NCBI GenBank assembly: GCA_025174535.1
Contig: JALBUN010000045.1
Span: forward strand, 496,001 to 560,000
DNA length: 64,000 nucleotides
Origin: Cantharellus purpuraceus
Lineage: Eukaryota; Basidiomycota; Agaricomycetes; Cantharellales; Hydnaceae
Direction: 5' to 3'
Positions 46,284 through 58,005 of the stretch are shown here, one piece after another. Numbering within the stretch: the first letter of the stretch is position 1; each line of letters starts with the position of its first letter. The notes beneath the pieces are model-generated. The model was not told the origin of the DNA. It did not search any database and saw only the letters and a program-made list of their open reading frames with translations. A program made the translations under genes and the position numbers.

Positions 46284-47330
46284 ATGACTCCTCCACCGTC
46301 CCACGATTTCGACGCAGCTGTCACGCCGCTCACCTCCGATCCAATCCTGGATAGCCCGGCCCCCATGCCTCCTTCACCGTTCGACTCCTCCGACGCAGAT
46401 GTCACGCTGCGCACCTCTGATGGGACAATATTCAAGGTCTATTCCCGTATCCTCGTCATTGCGTCTCCTGTCTTCCAGGAAATGCTCGAGCTTCCCAGGG
46501 AGGATGCATCCATCAATGTCCCCGAAAGCGGCGAGATCATGTACATATTGCTCAGTTTCATTTACCCCATCGAGGACTCACCCATTGAGACATTATCGCT
46601 CCTAAGTGATATGCTCCTTGCTGAAATACCATTTGCGGTCGGTTTCCAAGAGTCTGCGGCGGTTGCTTGTCTCTCCCAAGTTTGTGGAGGAGGAGCCGAT
46701 CAGGGTGTATGCAATCGCATGTCGACATGGCCTCGATGAGGAGGCCAAGACGGCGTCTTCTCACGCTCTCGCCATCAACGTGTTTGAATCCCCGCCTGTG
46801 GATGAACTCAAGCTGATCACGGGTTATGATTACTGTCGTTTGGTGACTCTCCATTGGACGCGTAGTGAGGCGGCACGGAATCTACTTGTGGAGGTGACGT
46901 CCAATTTTCGATCATGCTTGTTGTGTTCTTACGGGAATGCGGAGTGGCTGAATCACTGGGTACTCCGGGCGAAGGAGGAACTGCAGCTGAGACCCACGTC
47001 AGCCGTGATATTTTCTATGCCCTTCCTAGCGGCATCGTCACACGTGCAGTGTAGGCACTGCGAGGCCAGGATTCTAAATGCCTATGATTACCTTTTGGAA
47101 TTGAAGAGGCGCGTTGATGAAATCCCTCTGTTTAGGAAGTGCAGCAGCACAATTCCGTCCCATCCCCGCGCACGAACCCAAGTCCCTGCTTTATTCCGTT
47201 GTTGTGTACCATCTCTTGTCATATACCATTCCTTTCTAATCAACAGCATGTTGTCGTCTTCTTGGTTGACAGCATCTTGCCACATGTGGTTAACGGCCAT
47301 GATCTCCAAGTCACGCATTTTGACGGTTTA
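46284..47330 (+). pseudogene. BTB/POZ domain protein, copy 2, frameshifted
   Basis: Begins MTPPPSHDFDAAVTPLTSDP with one repeat fewer than copy 1. The BTB core is SDADVTLRTSDGTIFKVYSR to SLLSDMLLA. A 5-nt deletion at about 46,621 (CTTGCTGAAATACC against CTTGCGGCCTTGAAATACC) shifts the frame. The rest, LKYHLRSVSKSLRRLLVSPK to LLELKRRVDEIP, continues in the other frame. The native stop is also lost. Confidence 0.85.
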
Positions 47331-47344
47331 TATCTGAGGGCGAG

Positions 47345-48074
47345 CATTATGACCGGCAGTGAGTGGCCAATATAATATCAGGTAAATACACATAGTCTTG
47401 AATATGGAATCTATTCAGACCTCAGGAATGGCTCTAGATAAGAAGTACACTCAACCTTTGAGCACATGAGTATACAGTACCATAAACTATGGTTTTCAGG
47501 CTACCATACCTTTTGGTGGCTGGAGCATAAAAGAATACCTTGATGTAATGAATGTAGAGTGTTGTGATGTAAAATTTGGCACCCCATTCTTGAGAAGATT
47601 GGGAATAAGCCTAAACTTTGATGGTCCAGGCCACATCTTTATGACTTTATAGCAAATAGTGATTCCTTATCAGCAAATGAGATTTGGCCTCATCAACATG
47701 GGTTCCTATTGTATGATTCCCTTGCTGTGCCTCCTAGTGCTGATTGATACCCTGCAACCGACTGTGACCATCCCCTTGTTTGCTCCTGAGTCTTCACTTG
47801 ACCTTCCCTTCCCCATAGTGCCATTTCAAATGCATCAGCAGCAGCTGAGAACTTGAGTTCCAAACTTGGAGAGATAGAGTTTATGCTGCAAGTACCCTCA
47901 TCACACTGCATGCTGTGACTGATGCATCCAATGATAGCTTTATTGATTCATTGTGACAAGAGGCTTCTGGTGAGTTCATTGTTAATAGTATTTCATGAAT
48001 GGGGGAAAACTCTCCTATTCCTTCTAACTGTACATTTCCTTTATAGCTTCCTAATGAGATGCTTATCTAAAGTT
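47345..48074 (+). pseudogene. protease fragment of the second Ty3/gypsy lineage
   Basis: Around 47,480-47,650 a plus frame reads NYGFQATIPFGGWSIKEYLD then CCDVKFGTPFLRRLGISLNF, the C-terminal half of a retropepsin with the GTPFLR motif. Flanking sequence is CpG-poor and unreadable. It may be the same lineage as the integrase tail at 32.5 kb. Confidence 0.55.
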
Positions 48075-48235
48075 GTGGAATACCAAGAAACAGATAGGTG
48101 GTGTGGAATTTAATGTGGAATGGTGGAATATAGTGTGGAACAGTGGAATATGATGTGGAACAGTTGTGTAATTAAGAAGCAGATTGGTGGTGTGGAATTT
48201 GATGTGGAACAGTGTGATGTGGAATTAAACAAAGT
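48075..48235 (+). repeat. GTGTGGAAT simple repeat
   Basis: Degenerate tandem units such as GTGGAATATAGTGTGGAACA repeated about eight times. Confidence 0.7.
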
Positions 48236-48310
48236 CAATAGAGAAATATACTGTCAGAATGTCATAGCCATCTAGTGGAATGAACAGGTGTGTGGATTAG
48301 CAGAACCTTC

Positions 48311-48795
48311 TGTTACACACTAGGTCCATTGGAGGGTCAGAGCTGTGGGGTTGGAGTTGGAATCAGAGTCATGGTGGTTGGGATGGACTTGGCTTTAGCT
48401 TATGTGGTGCAACCTCACTAAGACCTGTGTCTGAGATTTCAGAGATGGAGTATGACTTAGATAGTTAGGATTGGACTTAAGACCTAGATGTGATTCAATA
48501 TTTGAACTGGTGAATGAAGTCCCCAGCAGTATAACTTAAATACATATGCGAAATCTGATAATAATTACTCCAGTAATGGGTCTCTGAGGCTGATGGCCTT
48601 ACAAGAGTATGTCTGAGTCTGACAGGGATGGATGTCCAAGTTCCTATGGTGATGCTGATGCATCAGTGGAACCAGAGATGAATGGGCAGGAACAACAGTG
48701 ATGATCAGATGGACTAATGGAGCTGTGATGGTTTTCATAAGGAGTATAGATTTCATGTACACAGGGATCTGGGCATAACAAATATGGTTATAACA
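48311..48795 (-). repeat. solo family A LTR
   Basis: TGTTACACACTAGG to GGTTATAACA, flanked by CCTTC on both sides. Here the LTR hairpin is broken (CTGGTGA against TCCCCAG). Confidence 0.85.
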
Positions 48796-48800
48796 CCTTC

Positions 48801-49208
48801 TACCTGGAAGGAGTGCATCTTCCTTACAGCACTGGAGAGCATCATTGGAGACAGGAGAGATATATGTTGTGGACAATAAGTGCTGCCAGTGAGGTGGCCC
48901 TCCACTGTAGGCTGAGGTAGGCTTAGGAAGGTGCTGGTTTGCTGGGTACTACTGGACCTGCAAGGTATTTGGATACAGACTGACACCCACAAGTCCTGTT
49001 TGCATCATTGGCAAGATACTTGTTGTGCAGGGAGTCCTCCTTGGTAGCCTGAGTAGAATTGGGGCAGTTGGCTATTATGATTAACAGACACACATTCTGC
49101 TCTTGAGACACAGCAGGATGCTCCATGCTTGACAGCAAAGCAAATGTACCATGCTTTACACAAGGTGGCTCTCATGGAAGTATACACATAAAGCAGGCCT
49201 GTTGGAAT
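48801..49208. other. unassigned CpG-depleted sequence
   Basis: No readable domain. Probably old transposon sequence. Confidence 0.4.
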
Positions 49209-49460
49209 TCAAGCAATACATAAGCTGAGGCCAAGTCCAGTCTGACCAACCCCAACCCCAACTCTGACTCCAAAGCTCCAACCCAATGAACTTAGTGCAT
49301 AACAGTATATTCAAACTGCACACTCACTTTACTGCCTTGTTATGGCCTTATTCATTATGTCCAGATCCCTGTCAGATCTCTGTGCACATGAAATCTATAC
49401 CCCTTATGGGAACTTATCACATCTCTGGTGTCTGCTTGATCATCATCCTCTGTCCTGTTA
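49209..49460 (+). repeat. two family A LTR fragments
   Basis: 49209-49304 is the 3' end of an LTR (ending GTGCATAACA) followed by the conserved GTATATTCAAACTGCAC. 49338-49460 is the 5' start of another (TGTTATGGCCTTATTC). Confidence 0.7.
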
Positions 49461-50107
49461 GGAATGAGAATCCTTGACACTTCCAATGCTAATTCTGATG
49501 TGGAAGATCAGTCAAAGATTTCCATGTGGTATCACCACACAGCTGCACAAGGCTTGTCCCCACTGTTTCCACCCCCAACTCCCTGAGAGAGAAAGAAACT
49601 CAATTAAGGTGCTTGAAGTGCTGGTGTGTTTATGGTACACTGTTACTGTTACATGAACCGAGATAAAGCCAGGACCATTGACCATGAGGCATCATTGTAG
49701 ATTAGGTGAAATTGGGGTAGTAGAAAGCATGAAATAGATATGCCAATTCAATGGCTGATGATGCTGTTCTAAACCTATCACCCTTAGGGGTTGTTTGCAC
49801 CCTGGGTTTATTCCTCTTGCTGCATAGGGATCTTGTGCCTGGTTCTCCAGGTGTAGTCAAAACCCCCAATGCAGGGAGCTCATGTGACTGCTATATAGGG
49901 ATAGTAACTATGTGGTGGGTGATGGGGTCAGATTATAGGGGTGGGTGTGATGTTGGTGCCTGGCTGGGTTGAGTTGAGGTTACTTTTTCAGATCAACTGG
50001 AGTCTGTTGCTGGGGAGGCACAAAGCAGGGTGGGGTGCCCCTTGATGGATCAGCATAAAGCTGGTGGGTGAGCTGGAAGCATGTGATTCTGTGCATTAGG
50101 GTCTATG
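49461..50107. other. unassigned CpG-depleted sequence
   Basis: Almost no CG: I find one in 49,001-50,000, near 49,658. No domain recognised. The plus frame at 49751-49972 has no family resemblance. Confidence 0.4.
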
Positions 50108-50160
50108 TGTTATGACCATATTCATTAATGCCCAGATCCCCATGCAAATGAAATCTATAG

Positions 50161-51284
50161 ATGCTTGTTCAAAATAATGCTGTTATACAATATTCTGATG
50201 TATGAGATGTACATCAGAATTTTAATAATGATAATAAAAATAGGGAGTTACAATCTGGATATCTTTAAAGATTTCAGATATCCAAATTTTTTTTGGATAT
50301 CTTAAATTTTTATAAATATAAATATATATTTTATATTTTAATAAACTTTAAAAGATAAGATGTTTGTTATGGATGAATATAATTATTTATATGAATATAA
50401 CAGTAATGTATATATTAATATTATTGGTATAATATAGAATATTTAGATATACAAATACCAGGTGAGGATTCAAGGTACATTAGATTATTTGACCAGTATA
50501 GTATAAGAAAGAATTGTTATGACTATATTCATTAACACCCAGATCCCTGTGCACATGAAATCTATACTCCATTTGGAAACCATTACATCTCTATTTAGTC
50601 TGTCCAATTGTCACCATTGATCTCACTCATCTGCCTCCAGTTCCAATTGATGCATCAGCATCACTATAGAAACCCAGACATTCATTCCCATCAGACTCAG
50701 ACATATTCACATAAGGCTATCAGCCTCAGAGACCCATCACCAGAGTAATTATTATCAGATTTCAAATATGTATTTAAGTTGCCTGATTGGGGACTTCATT
50801 CCCCAGTTTGAATCATGCCTAGCTCCTAAGTCTGATCTAAACTGTCTAAGTCATACTCCATCTCCAAAATCTTGGACATAGGTATTAGTGAGGGTGCAGC
50901 ATATAAGCTGAAGCCAAGTCCGTTCTGACCCCCACAATGCACCCTGATCCCCACTCTGACTCCAACCCAAGCTCTGACCCAAGCTCTGACCCCCAATCGG
51001 ACCTAGTGCATAACAAGAATGAGTGAAAGAAATTAAGTGTAGCAGGAGTAGAATATTCCCTTGAAGCAGTTGCCACCAGTAAATGAAAAAAAATAAAAAT
51101 AAACAATTATTTTTGAGGATCATGTCATGTCAAAATATCAAAATATGTTTTCTAAGTAAATTATATAAAAGTTGAGAATCATGTCATGTCAAAATATCAA
51201 AATATGTTTTAATATAAGTATATTATGTAAAAATTTGAGGAAATGGGTTGTATATACATATTTGATGTATTTCTGAACAAGTGT
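50161..51284 (+). mobile_element. G4: MITE-like element, split by a solo LTR
   Basis: ATGCTTGTTC to CTGAACAAGTGT. Flanks TATAG/CATAC are a poor duplication, presumably mutated. A solo family A LTR (50515-51015) sits inside. Confidence 0.65.
50515..51015 (+). repeat. solo family A LTR inside G4
   Basis: TGTTATGACTATATTC to GTGCATAACA, flanked by AGAAT on both sides. The same target word as the solo LTR in G3 (30272-30822), at the corresponding kind of AT-rich site. Confidence 0.85.
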
Positions 51285-51398
51285 CATACTTCATATAGAA
51301 ACTGTCATGTCTCCACTTGTCCATCTGATCATCATTGCTGTTTCCACCCATCTGTCACCATCAGACTCAGATATACTCATGTAAGGTCATAGGCCTTG

Positions 51399-51962
51399 AC
51401 ACTTGTTCAGAAATACAACAAATATGTATATACAACCTATTTTCCTCAAATTTTACACAACACACTAGATTAAAACTTATTTTCATATTTCAACATGATT
51501 CTCAAATTTTACACAATATACTAGATTAAAAACATATTTTGATATTTTGGCATAATTCTCAAAAATAATTCTTTTTTTCCCCATTTAGTGGTGGCAACTC
51601 TGTTAAGGGAACATCCAAATATCATTGATTCTTTCTTATACAATACTTGTAATATAATTTGAACTATGTTTAATCCTCACCTGGTATTTGTATATCTAAA
51701 TAACCTATATAATACCAATTATATTAATACATACATTACTGTTATATTCATATAAACAGTTATGTTCATCTCAACCAAATGTCTTATCTTTTAAAGTTTA
51801 TTAAAATATGAAATATATGTTTATATTTATGAAAATTTCACACATCTGAAATCTTTTAAGATATCCAAATTGTAACTCCCTGGCTTTATGTATCATTGAA
51901 ATTCTGATGTATATGAGATATACATCAGAATAGTGTATAATGACATGATTCTGAACAAGCAT
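51399..51962 (-). mobile_element. G5: 564 bp MITE-like element, reversed
   Basis: ACACTTGTTCAG to CTGAACAAGCAT, flanked by CCTTG on both sides. Same length as G1; the palindrome ATTCTGATGTATAT-GAG-ATATACATCAGAAT is intact. Confidence 0.8.
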
Positions 51963-52414
51963 CCTTGGAGACCTATCACTGGAGTAATTATTTTTAGATT
52001 TCAAATACTTAAGTTGTATGGCTGGGGACTTCATTTCCCAGTTTGAATACCAAATCATGTCTAGGTCCTAAGTCTGTCCAACTATTTAAGTTGTACTTTA
52101 TCTCTAAAATCTCAGACACCAGTATTAGTGAAGGTGCAGCACATTAGTTGAAACCAAGTCCATTCCAACCACCATGACTTCAATTCTGACCCCGACTTAG
52201 AATACTTGACCTCCACCTCCAATGGACCCAGAGTGTAACAGTATATTCAAACTGCACACTCACTTTTACTACCATGTCCCCATGACCCACCACCAACTCC
52301 AAACATGCATGAACAGTCAAAGTACCTACCCCCAGCATTGAGACCATCCCTGAGGTTGTCAATGAGCCAATGGACTACATAGAAGCTGTTGAGGAAGAGG
52401 ACAATGTTCAGTCT

Positions 52415-53803
52415 TGTTTTGGAACCTGCAAAATTATGGTGTTAGGGCAAACTCTAAATCACCACAATTCCATGAATGAACAGCTGAGAAGAATATCAAA
52501 CCCTGCTGCAGCACAACTCCAGAAACAATTTAACATTTGTACTTTGGTTACAATCCTTTGTATTGGTCAATGCAGACTATACACAGAAAGGTAATATGTT
52601 TCTTAGCAGCAAGAAATGAATAAGACTTCCAGAGTCTAGAGTTCGCAGACGCTTAGGGGTCCAGATATTCCAAAAAGAGGGGAATGCACTTAGAGGCTAA
52701 AGGAAGTAGGTGGATGAATCCAACTGTCCAACCAGTGGCACTCAGAAGTGGGTAACAGCGATGTGTGAAGTAGTCTAGCAACTGCTTCACACGAGTTCAA
52801 GCTTCTAATGCTCTGCAAAGGCAGTACATACTAGTAACTTAAACAAGAGCACTAATGGCAGGACTATTGACAGACAATCTCACCCTGTAGATTTGTAGTC
52901 ATGTGAGGCAGATACTACACTCACACCCAAAGCAGGAATATCACTACTTTGAGTGCAATCAAGTACAGTTACACAACTGTAAAAGATCCTTGAACTGGTA
53001 ATCAACAGTTACTGAGATAGAGGATGACACTGTATGTCACTCTAGTCACACTGGTGTGCAGGTGATGGGTAGAAGTGGTAGAATATGTTACTATTTCAGA
53101 GGCAGAATGGCCTCCTTATATATTGTATTTACAGGGGCTGACTAATGGTTCTGGAATATTCTACCTATTAATAGATGGAAACTACTGGAAGGTAGTGGAA
53201 GGTGGAAGAAAGAGGTAGAATATTCCAAGCCAATCACAGGATCTGATCACTGCACTATCACTGATCAGGAGCTGAATAATGGTTCTGGAAAGTTCTATCT
53301 AATAATAGAAGGAAACAGCTAGAATGTTATGGAAAGGGGTAGAATATTCCAAGGCAATCACCTGATCTGATCCCTGAACTAGGCACTGATCAGGCAAAAA
53401 GAAGGGTGTCCACCCTGTTTTCTGCACTGGTTTGGACAGCCATGGATAGCCACATCTCAGGTGATGATCTCCATGGAAAATAGTGCCCTGAGAGGCTGTG
53501 GTTGTCAAGTTAGAGAATATTTATTGATCAGAGACATCTGAGCTTGAATTCAGGCTGAATGCCTGGTCCAAAGGGGGAGAGCCGGCTGTGTGAAGGTTTG
53601 TGGGTGTTTATGGGTCCACAACTGTAGCACAGCAGAAATAAATCATTCTGGGCTGAGTTCTGCATGGAATAGAGAATATTTGAATAAGTCCATTCCAGGT
53701 ACAAGCACCAAATATATGCTGATATTTAGGAATAGAAAAGCAAAGAATAGCACATTGGTGCTGTATAAATGGAATTTGATAGGGAAAAGGTGGTTCCCAT
53801 ACA
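52415..53803 (+). mobile_element. B3: family B element, 1389 bp
   Basis: TGTTTTGGAACC to TTCCCATACA, flanked by AGTCT on both sides, inside A3 gag. The minisatellite is largely replaced by degenerate GGAAGGTGGAAG-type sequence. Confidence 0.85.
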
Positions 53804-54532
53804 AGTCTCCCCTGAACCTTGCAGAGGCCATCTCCCTACTCACCAACAGCATTCATACCCTGCCAGCTCCTAAGTCTTGGACCTTGGTCCAAGTACCTGA
53901 TCCTTTTGATGGCTCTGACCTGCACAAACTCCAACCCTTCCTGGTGCAATGCCAGTTGAAATTTCACAACTGCCCTGATGCATTCATTTCCAATTGGGTG
54001 AAGGTCACGTTTGCCATGTCCTATCTCAAGGGCACTGGACTGGACTACTTTGAACCAGCACTCATGAACAACTCCAATGAACCATTATGGTCAGAGGACT
54101 ACCCTGACTTCATATCTGAACTCCAGACCAATTTTATTTAGTCCCTTCAGTCCCAAAGCTGATGCTGAAATTGAACTTGACCAACTTTGGATGAAGGAAA
54201 ATCACAAAATTGCCAAGTACATTGTGAGTTTCCAGCAGCTTGCTTTCAAAGGTCCAATGGGGTGTGGCACTCCAACACCAATTTTATGTGGGTCTTTCAT
54301 CCCACATCAAGGACAAGATATCATGCATTGGAAAGCCAGACTCTCTGATTGGCCTTTGCAAGCTTGCCTAATCCATTGACACCCATTACTAGGAACACCG
54401 CTCTGAGGTCTCCCACAAGAATTCAACTAATACCAAGTCAGATAAATCATTGGACAAAACCCCAAAGTCCAATAAGAGATCTGATAAGAAGACCACCAAC
54501 AGCTCCAGCCAGAAATCAAACACTGGCAACAC

Positions 54533-55274
54533 TGTTATTTGGAAGACCGGACTTCTAGGGGAGAGGGGAACAGAGGGGGAACAGAGGGGATAGGAGGAAC
54601 AGGAGCACATAGGAGGCTCAGGAGGTTGAGGGGGAGGTAGGAAAGCAAGGGGAAATGGTTAGGAGGGAAGAGGAGAAGCCCCTGTAAGCTCCACACACAT
54701 CAGATCATTCTCCTATATTTCTTTTATATTTTATTTCGTCATTTCTCCTATTGCCTCCACCCCCCATTTCGTTTTTATCACAAGTTTCTTTCCCATGTTT
54801 CAAATGACACAGAACTTTTATAACGAGTTATTAGCATGCATATCTTGTATAAAACACGCCTAGCTAGATATGCAATGGACTAGAGAATTTGCTCTCACCT
54901 GTTTTTGTTGACTGTATCTGAACTATTCGTTTCTGGAATAACTCCAGAACGAACGCGTATTTCTACAATCTTTTGCATACTCTTCCAGAGTATTACAACA
55001 TATATTCGAATCCCAGTTTGCGAAGCCTAAGCTCCACTGGTTGATTTTCTATTAAGCATTTACTCTCATTTGAGTCATCTGCTCCTGCTCCCTGCTCAAA
55101 TTGTCAAAATCTAGACGAATATCACACCAAATCCCATCAAACTTCGTAGGAAGATACTACTCAAGTATATCTTCAATTAGACTACACATACATCCAGTTA
55201 CCATCACTCCCTCTGTCTCTATTCGAAATCTACTCTCCACACACCCCCAGCAAGGTGAAATTACTTTTTCAACA
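54533..55274 (+). mobile_element. D2: 742 bp solo LTR (family D), opposite to D1
   Basis: TGTTATTTGGAAG to TTTTTCAACA, flanked by AACAC on both sides. It retains CG (for example ACGAACGCG), so it is younger than the A3 host. Confidence 0.85.
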
Positions 55275-55405
55275 AACACGACTGCCTCTGGTTCCAGCCA
55301 GAACAACCCCAGTACCAGCAACCACTCTGGAGCTCATAAGCATACTCCAGACCTCTCCAACTGGGTAAGGATGGAAAACTCATCCAGCAGGAATGACAGC
55401 ACTGC

Positions 55406-56021
55406 TGTTAAGGGCTGGGAAACTCAGGGCTCAATGGAATAACCAGAGTTCAGCTGCTAGTGAAGAAGGGGAGGGGACTTTACTGTTCCAGTTCAACTAG
55501 AGACAGAATGGGGCAATAACTATTGAGTCAGGTCGAGTGGACTTGGCTTCAACTTGTGTGTTGTGCCCCCTCAGATCATCAGTCCAATATTTTGGAGTTC
55601 AGAGTACAGAGTTGGATCAAGGATCTGGAGTTTGACTTGTCAAGAAAGTACTTGTCAAGAAGCTAGCAACCAAGAAGTTGATGGGGCAAATCTTAGTCAA
55701 TATATGAACTACTGTGATAGACAGAAAGTAGCCTGTATAAATATGTGGAGAATTGAATGATGAGACTAAAAGTGATAAGACAATAAGATAGATATGGGGT
55801 ACAACATGGAAAGGAGTTTGGAGTTTGAATCCAAGTCTGAACTATACTAAGCAATATAAAAGAAGAAGGTTTGTTGTAACCCATAAGAAGAAACTACTAA
55901 TAAGGAGAACAATAATAGAGTTTGGGGTTGACCGAGGTGGAGTTGATGGAGAATGGAGATAAAGGAGATGGAGATGGAGATGGAGATCTGGAGATCAGAC
56001 TTGGTATTATGGGATGTAACA
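55406..56021 (-). mobile_element. H2: 616 bp solo LTR (family H), reversed
   Basis: TGTTAAGGGCTGG to GGGATGTAACA, flanked by ACTGC on both sides, inside A3 gag. Confidence 0.85.
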
Positions 56022-56756
56022 ACTGCATGGACAACAACCTCTGTTTGTTCTGTGGAAAGGCTGGTCACCAAGCCAAGGATTGCAACAAGGCAACCTTATC
56101 CACCTCAAAAGCAAAGGCTTTCTCAGCCAATGCAATGGAGGATAAGTCTGATGCCAAGATGATGGACTCAAAAAAATAGTAAGCAGTTCCCTAGCCTCTG
56201 CATGGACTGAGAACTGTGCTGCTACTCTCCATGCAACAAACAAATCTGCCTGAGTGCATCTGCCCTTTTTCACTCTGACTCTCTCACCATCCTCATCCAT
56301 GCTGACTTTGTCCCCAATACTGCTATTCAAGTTTTAATTGACTCTGGTTCTACCCATTGTTTCCCTGACTCCCATTTTTTCCAATTTACATAAACTCCAT
56401 ACATACCCCATAACTTCTATTCCACTCTGATTATTTGATGGCACTACTAATGCTGTTATTTCACAAGCTATAGATCTGTCTATCTGTTTTTCTATCAGAG
56501 AAATCCAGACCCTTACATTTTATGTTACTCCACTTGATTCCAGCTGTTCTGTGTGTGAATTCCACTCCAACTCCATCAAGTATCTCAGCTACATCCTATC
56601 CCCTAAAGGGTTGACAATGTCTGATGACAAAGTCAAAGCCGTACAGGAATGGCTGGAACCACAAAAAGTCAAGGACATACAATCCTTCCTGGGATTTGCT
56701 AACTTCTACAGATATTTTATCTACAACTACTCCAATATTACTGTCCTGCTCACCTG

Positions 56757-58005
56757 GCAATCACTACTTCGAGTGCAATCGAATACAGTTACACAACTGT
56801 AAGCAACCCTTGAACTGGACAATCAACAGTTACTGAGATATAGAGGATGACACTGTATGTCACTCTAGTCACACTGATGTGCAGATGATGGGGTAGAAAA
56901 TGGTTATTTATTCAGAGGCAGAATGGGCTCCTTTTATATTGTATTTACAGGAGCTGACTAATACTACTGGAAACTTCTACCTATTAATAGATGGAAACTA
57001 CTGGAAGCTAGTGGAATATGTGAGAAGGGGTGGAAGTTTCCTAGCCAATGAGCTGCTTGGATTTGCTCTGACTCATGGCATGAGTCATGGATGGAGTCAT
57101 AGTGTGACTCAGAGCAGGAGTCATAGTATGAGTAATCACAGGAGTCATTGCATGAGTCACCATTACTCAAATAACTCGGTCAATACTTTGTTTCCTGGGC
57201 TGATTTGCACAGCTATGGGTAGGCACAGCTTCTATTGAACTCTCCACTGAAAATGGAGTCAGGAGGTGCAGTGGTTGCGAAGATGTGAGGGCGACGCTGA
57301 TGACGAGGCCACAACAACAAGATACTCAATAAGTGAGAGCTGATAAGAAATAATGCCAGCTGGTACAGCAGATATCCTCAGTCTATACAGCTGTTTCTGA
57401 TAAATACATGGGACTTACCTGGTACAGTGGATATCCTCAGAGATCAAGCTGAGGGGATCACACTGCACCAAGGCAAGTCTTTATACTAAATGATGGAGAC
57501 GGATAGGAGAACCAAGATAGGGGAGGAAGGATAGGGGAAGTGATAGGGGCAATGAAATAGGGGAGACGCACCCTGACAGGCTGCGCTGATAGGGGTGTCA
57601 AGAGAAAATACTAAAAATAGAATATGACTTATTTGAACCCTGACAGAAGATATTGAGCATTTACTGGCAGTGGTGACCAGATTGAGTCGGAGATTGAAAT
57701 GAGTCATGTGATTGAAAATGAGTCAGTTGTCTGGGTGACTCCGGCTGACTTTGGGGCTGCTGACATCTGCAAAGGTTTGTGGGTCTATGTGGGTCCCAAA
57801 GCTTCGCCCAGCAGAACAATAAGTTTGTAGACTCATTTCTGCATGGAAAATTCCCAAAAAAATATGAAAAAATAGAGAATATTTGAATGGCCCTGAATCA
57901 AGAGAAAGCAGCACATATATGCTGATATTTTAAGGCCATGAAGCAAAATTGTACAGTTTTGGGACTTTAAACAAGATCTTTTAAGGGAAAACCAGTTCCC
58001 ATACA
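56757..58005 (+). mobile_element. B4: 5'-truncated family B element containing C2
   Basis: Matches B1 from about 6356 to the TTCCCATACA end. The left edge joins A3 RT sequence without duplication. Contains a shortened GAGTCAT minisatellite and C2. Confidence 0.75.
57284..57645 (+). mobile_element. C2: 362 bp solo LTR (family C)
   Basis: TGTGAGGGCG to GAACCCTGACA, flanked by GAAGA on both sides. Confidence 0.88.

Larger units (their letters stand above)
50108..52240 (+). repeat. 5' LTR of A3, broken by G4, G5 and a solo LTR
   Basis: LTR pieces at 50108-50160, 51285-51398 and 51963-52240 join to a family A LTR ending GTGTAACA, then GTATATTCAAACTGCAC and gag. G4 and G5 sit in it. Confidence 0.8.
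52274..56756 (+). pseudogene. A3 gag-pol remnant with nested B3, D2 and H2
   Basis: gag starts at 52274 (ATG, soon stopped by TGA) and includes VPDPFDGSDLHKLQPF, LKGTGLDYFEPAL and, after D2 and H2, the zinc knuckle CLFCGKAGHQAKDC (about 56,043). Protease remnant LIDSGSTHCF is at about 56,335. A deletion of about 1 kb joins the protease region (56,551) directly to the end of RT (CEFHSNSIKYLSYILSPKGL, KVKDIQSFLGFANFY). CG is nearly absent. Confidence 0.8.
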
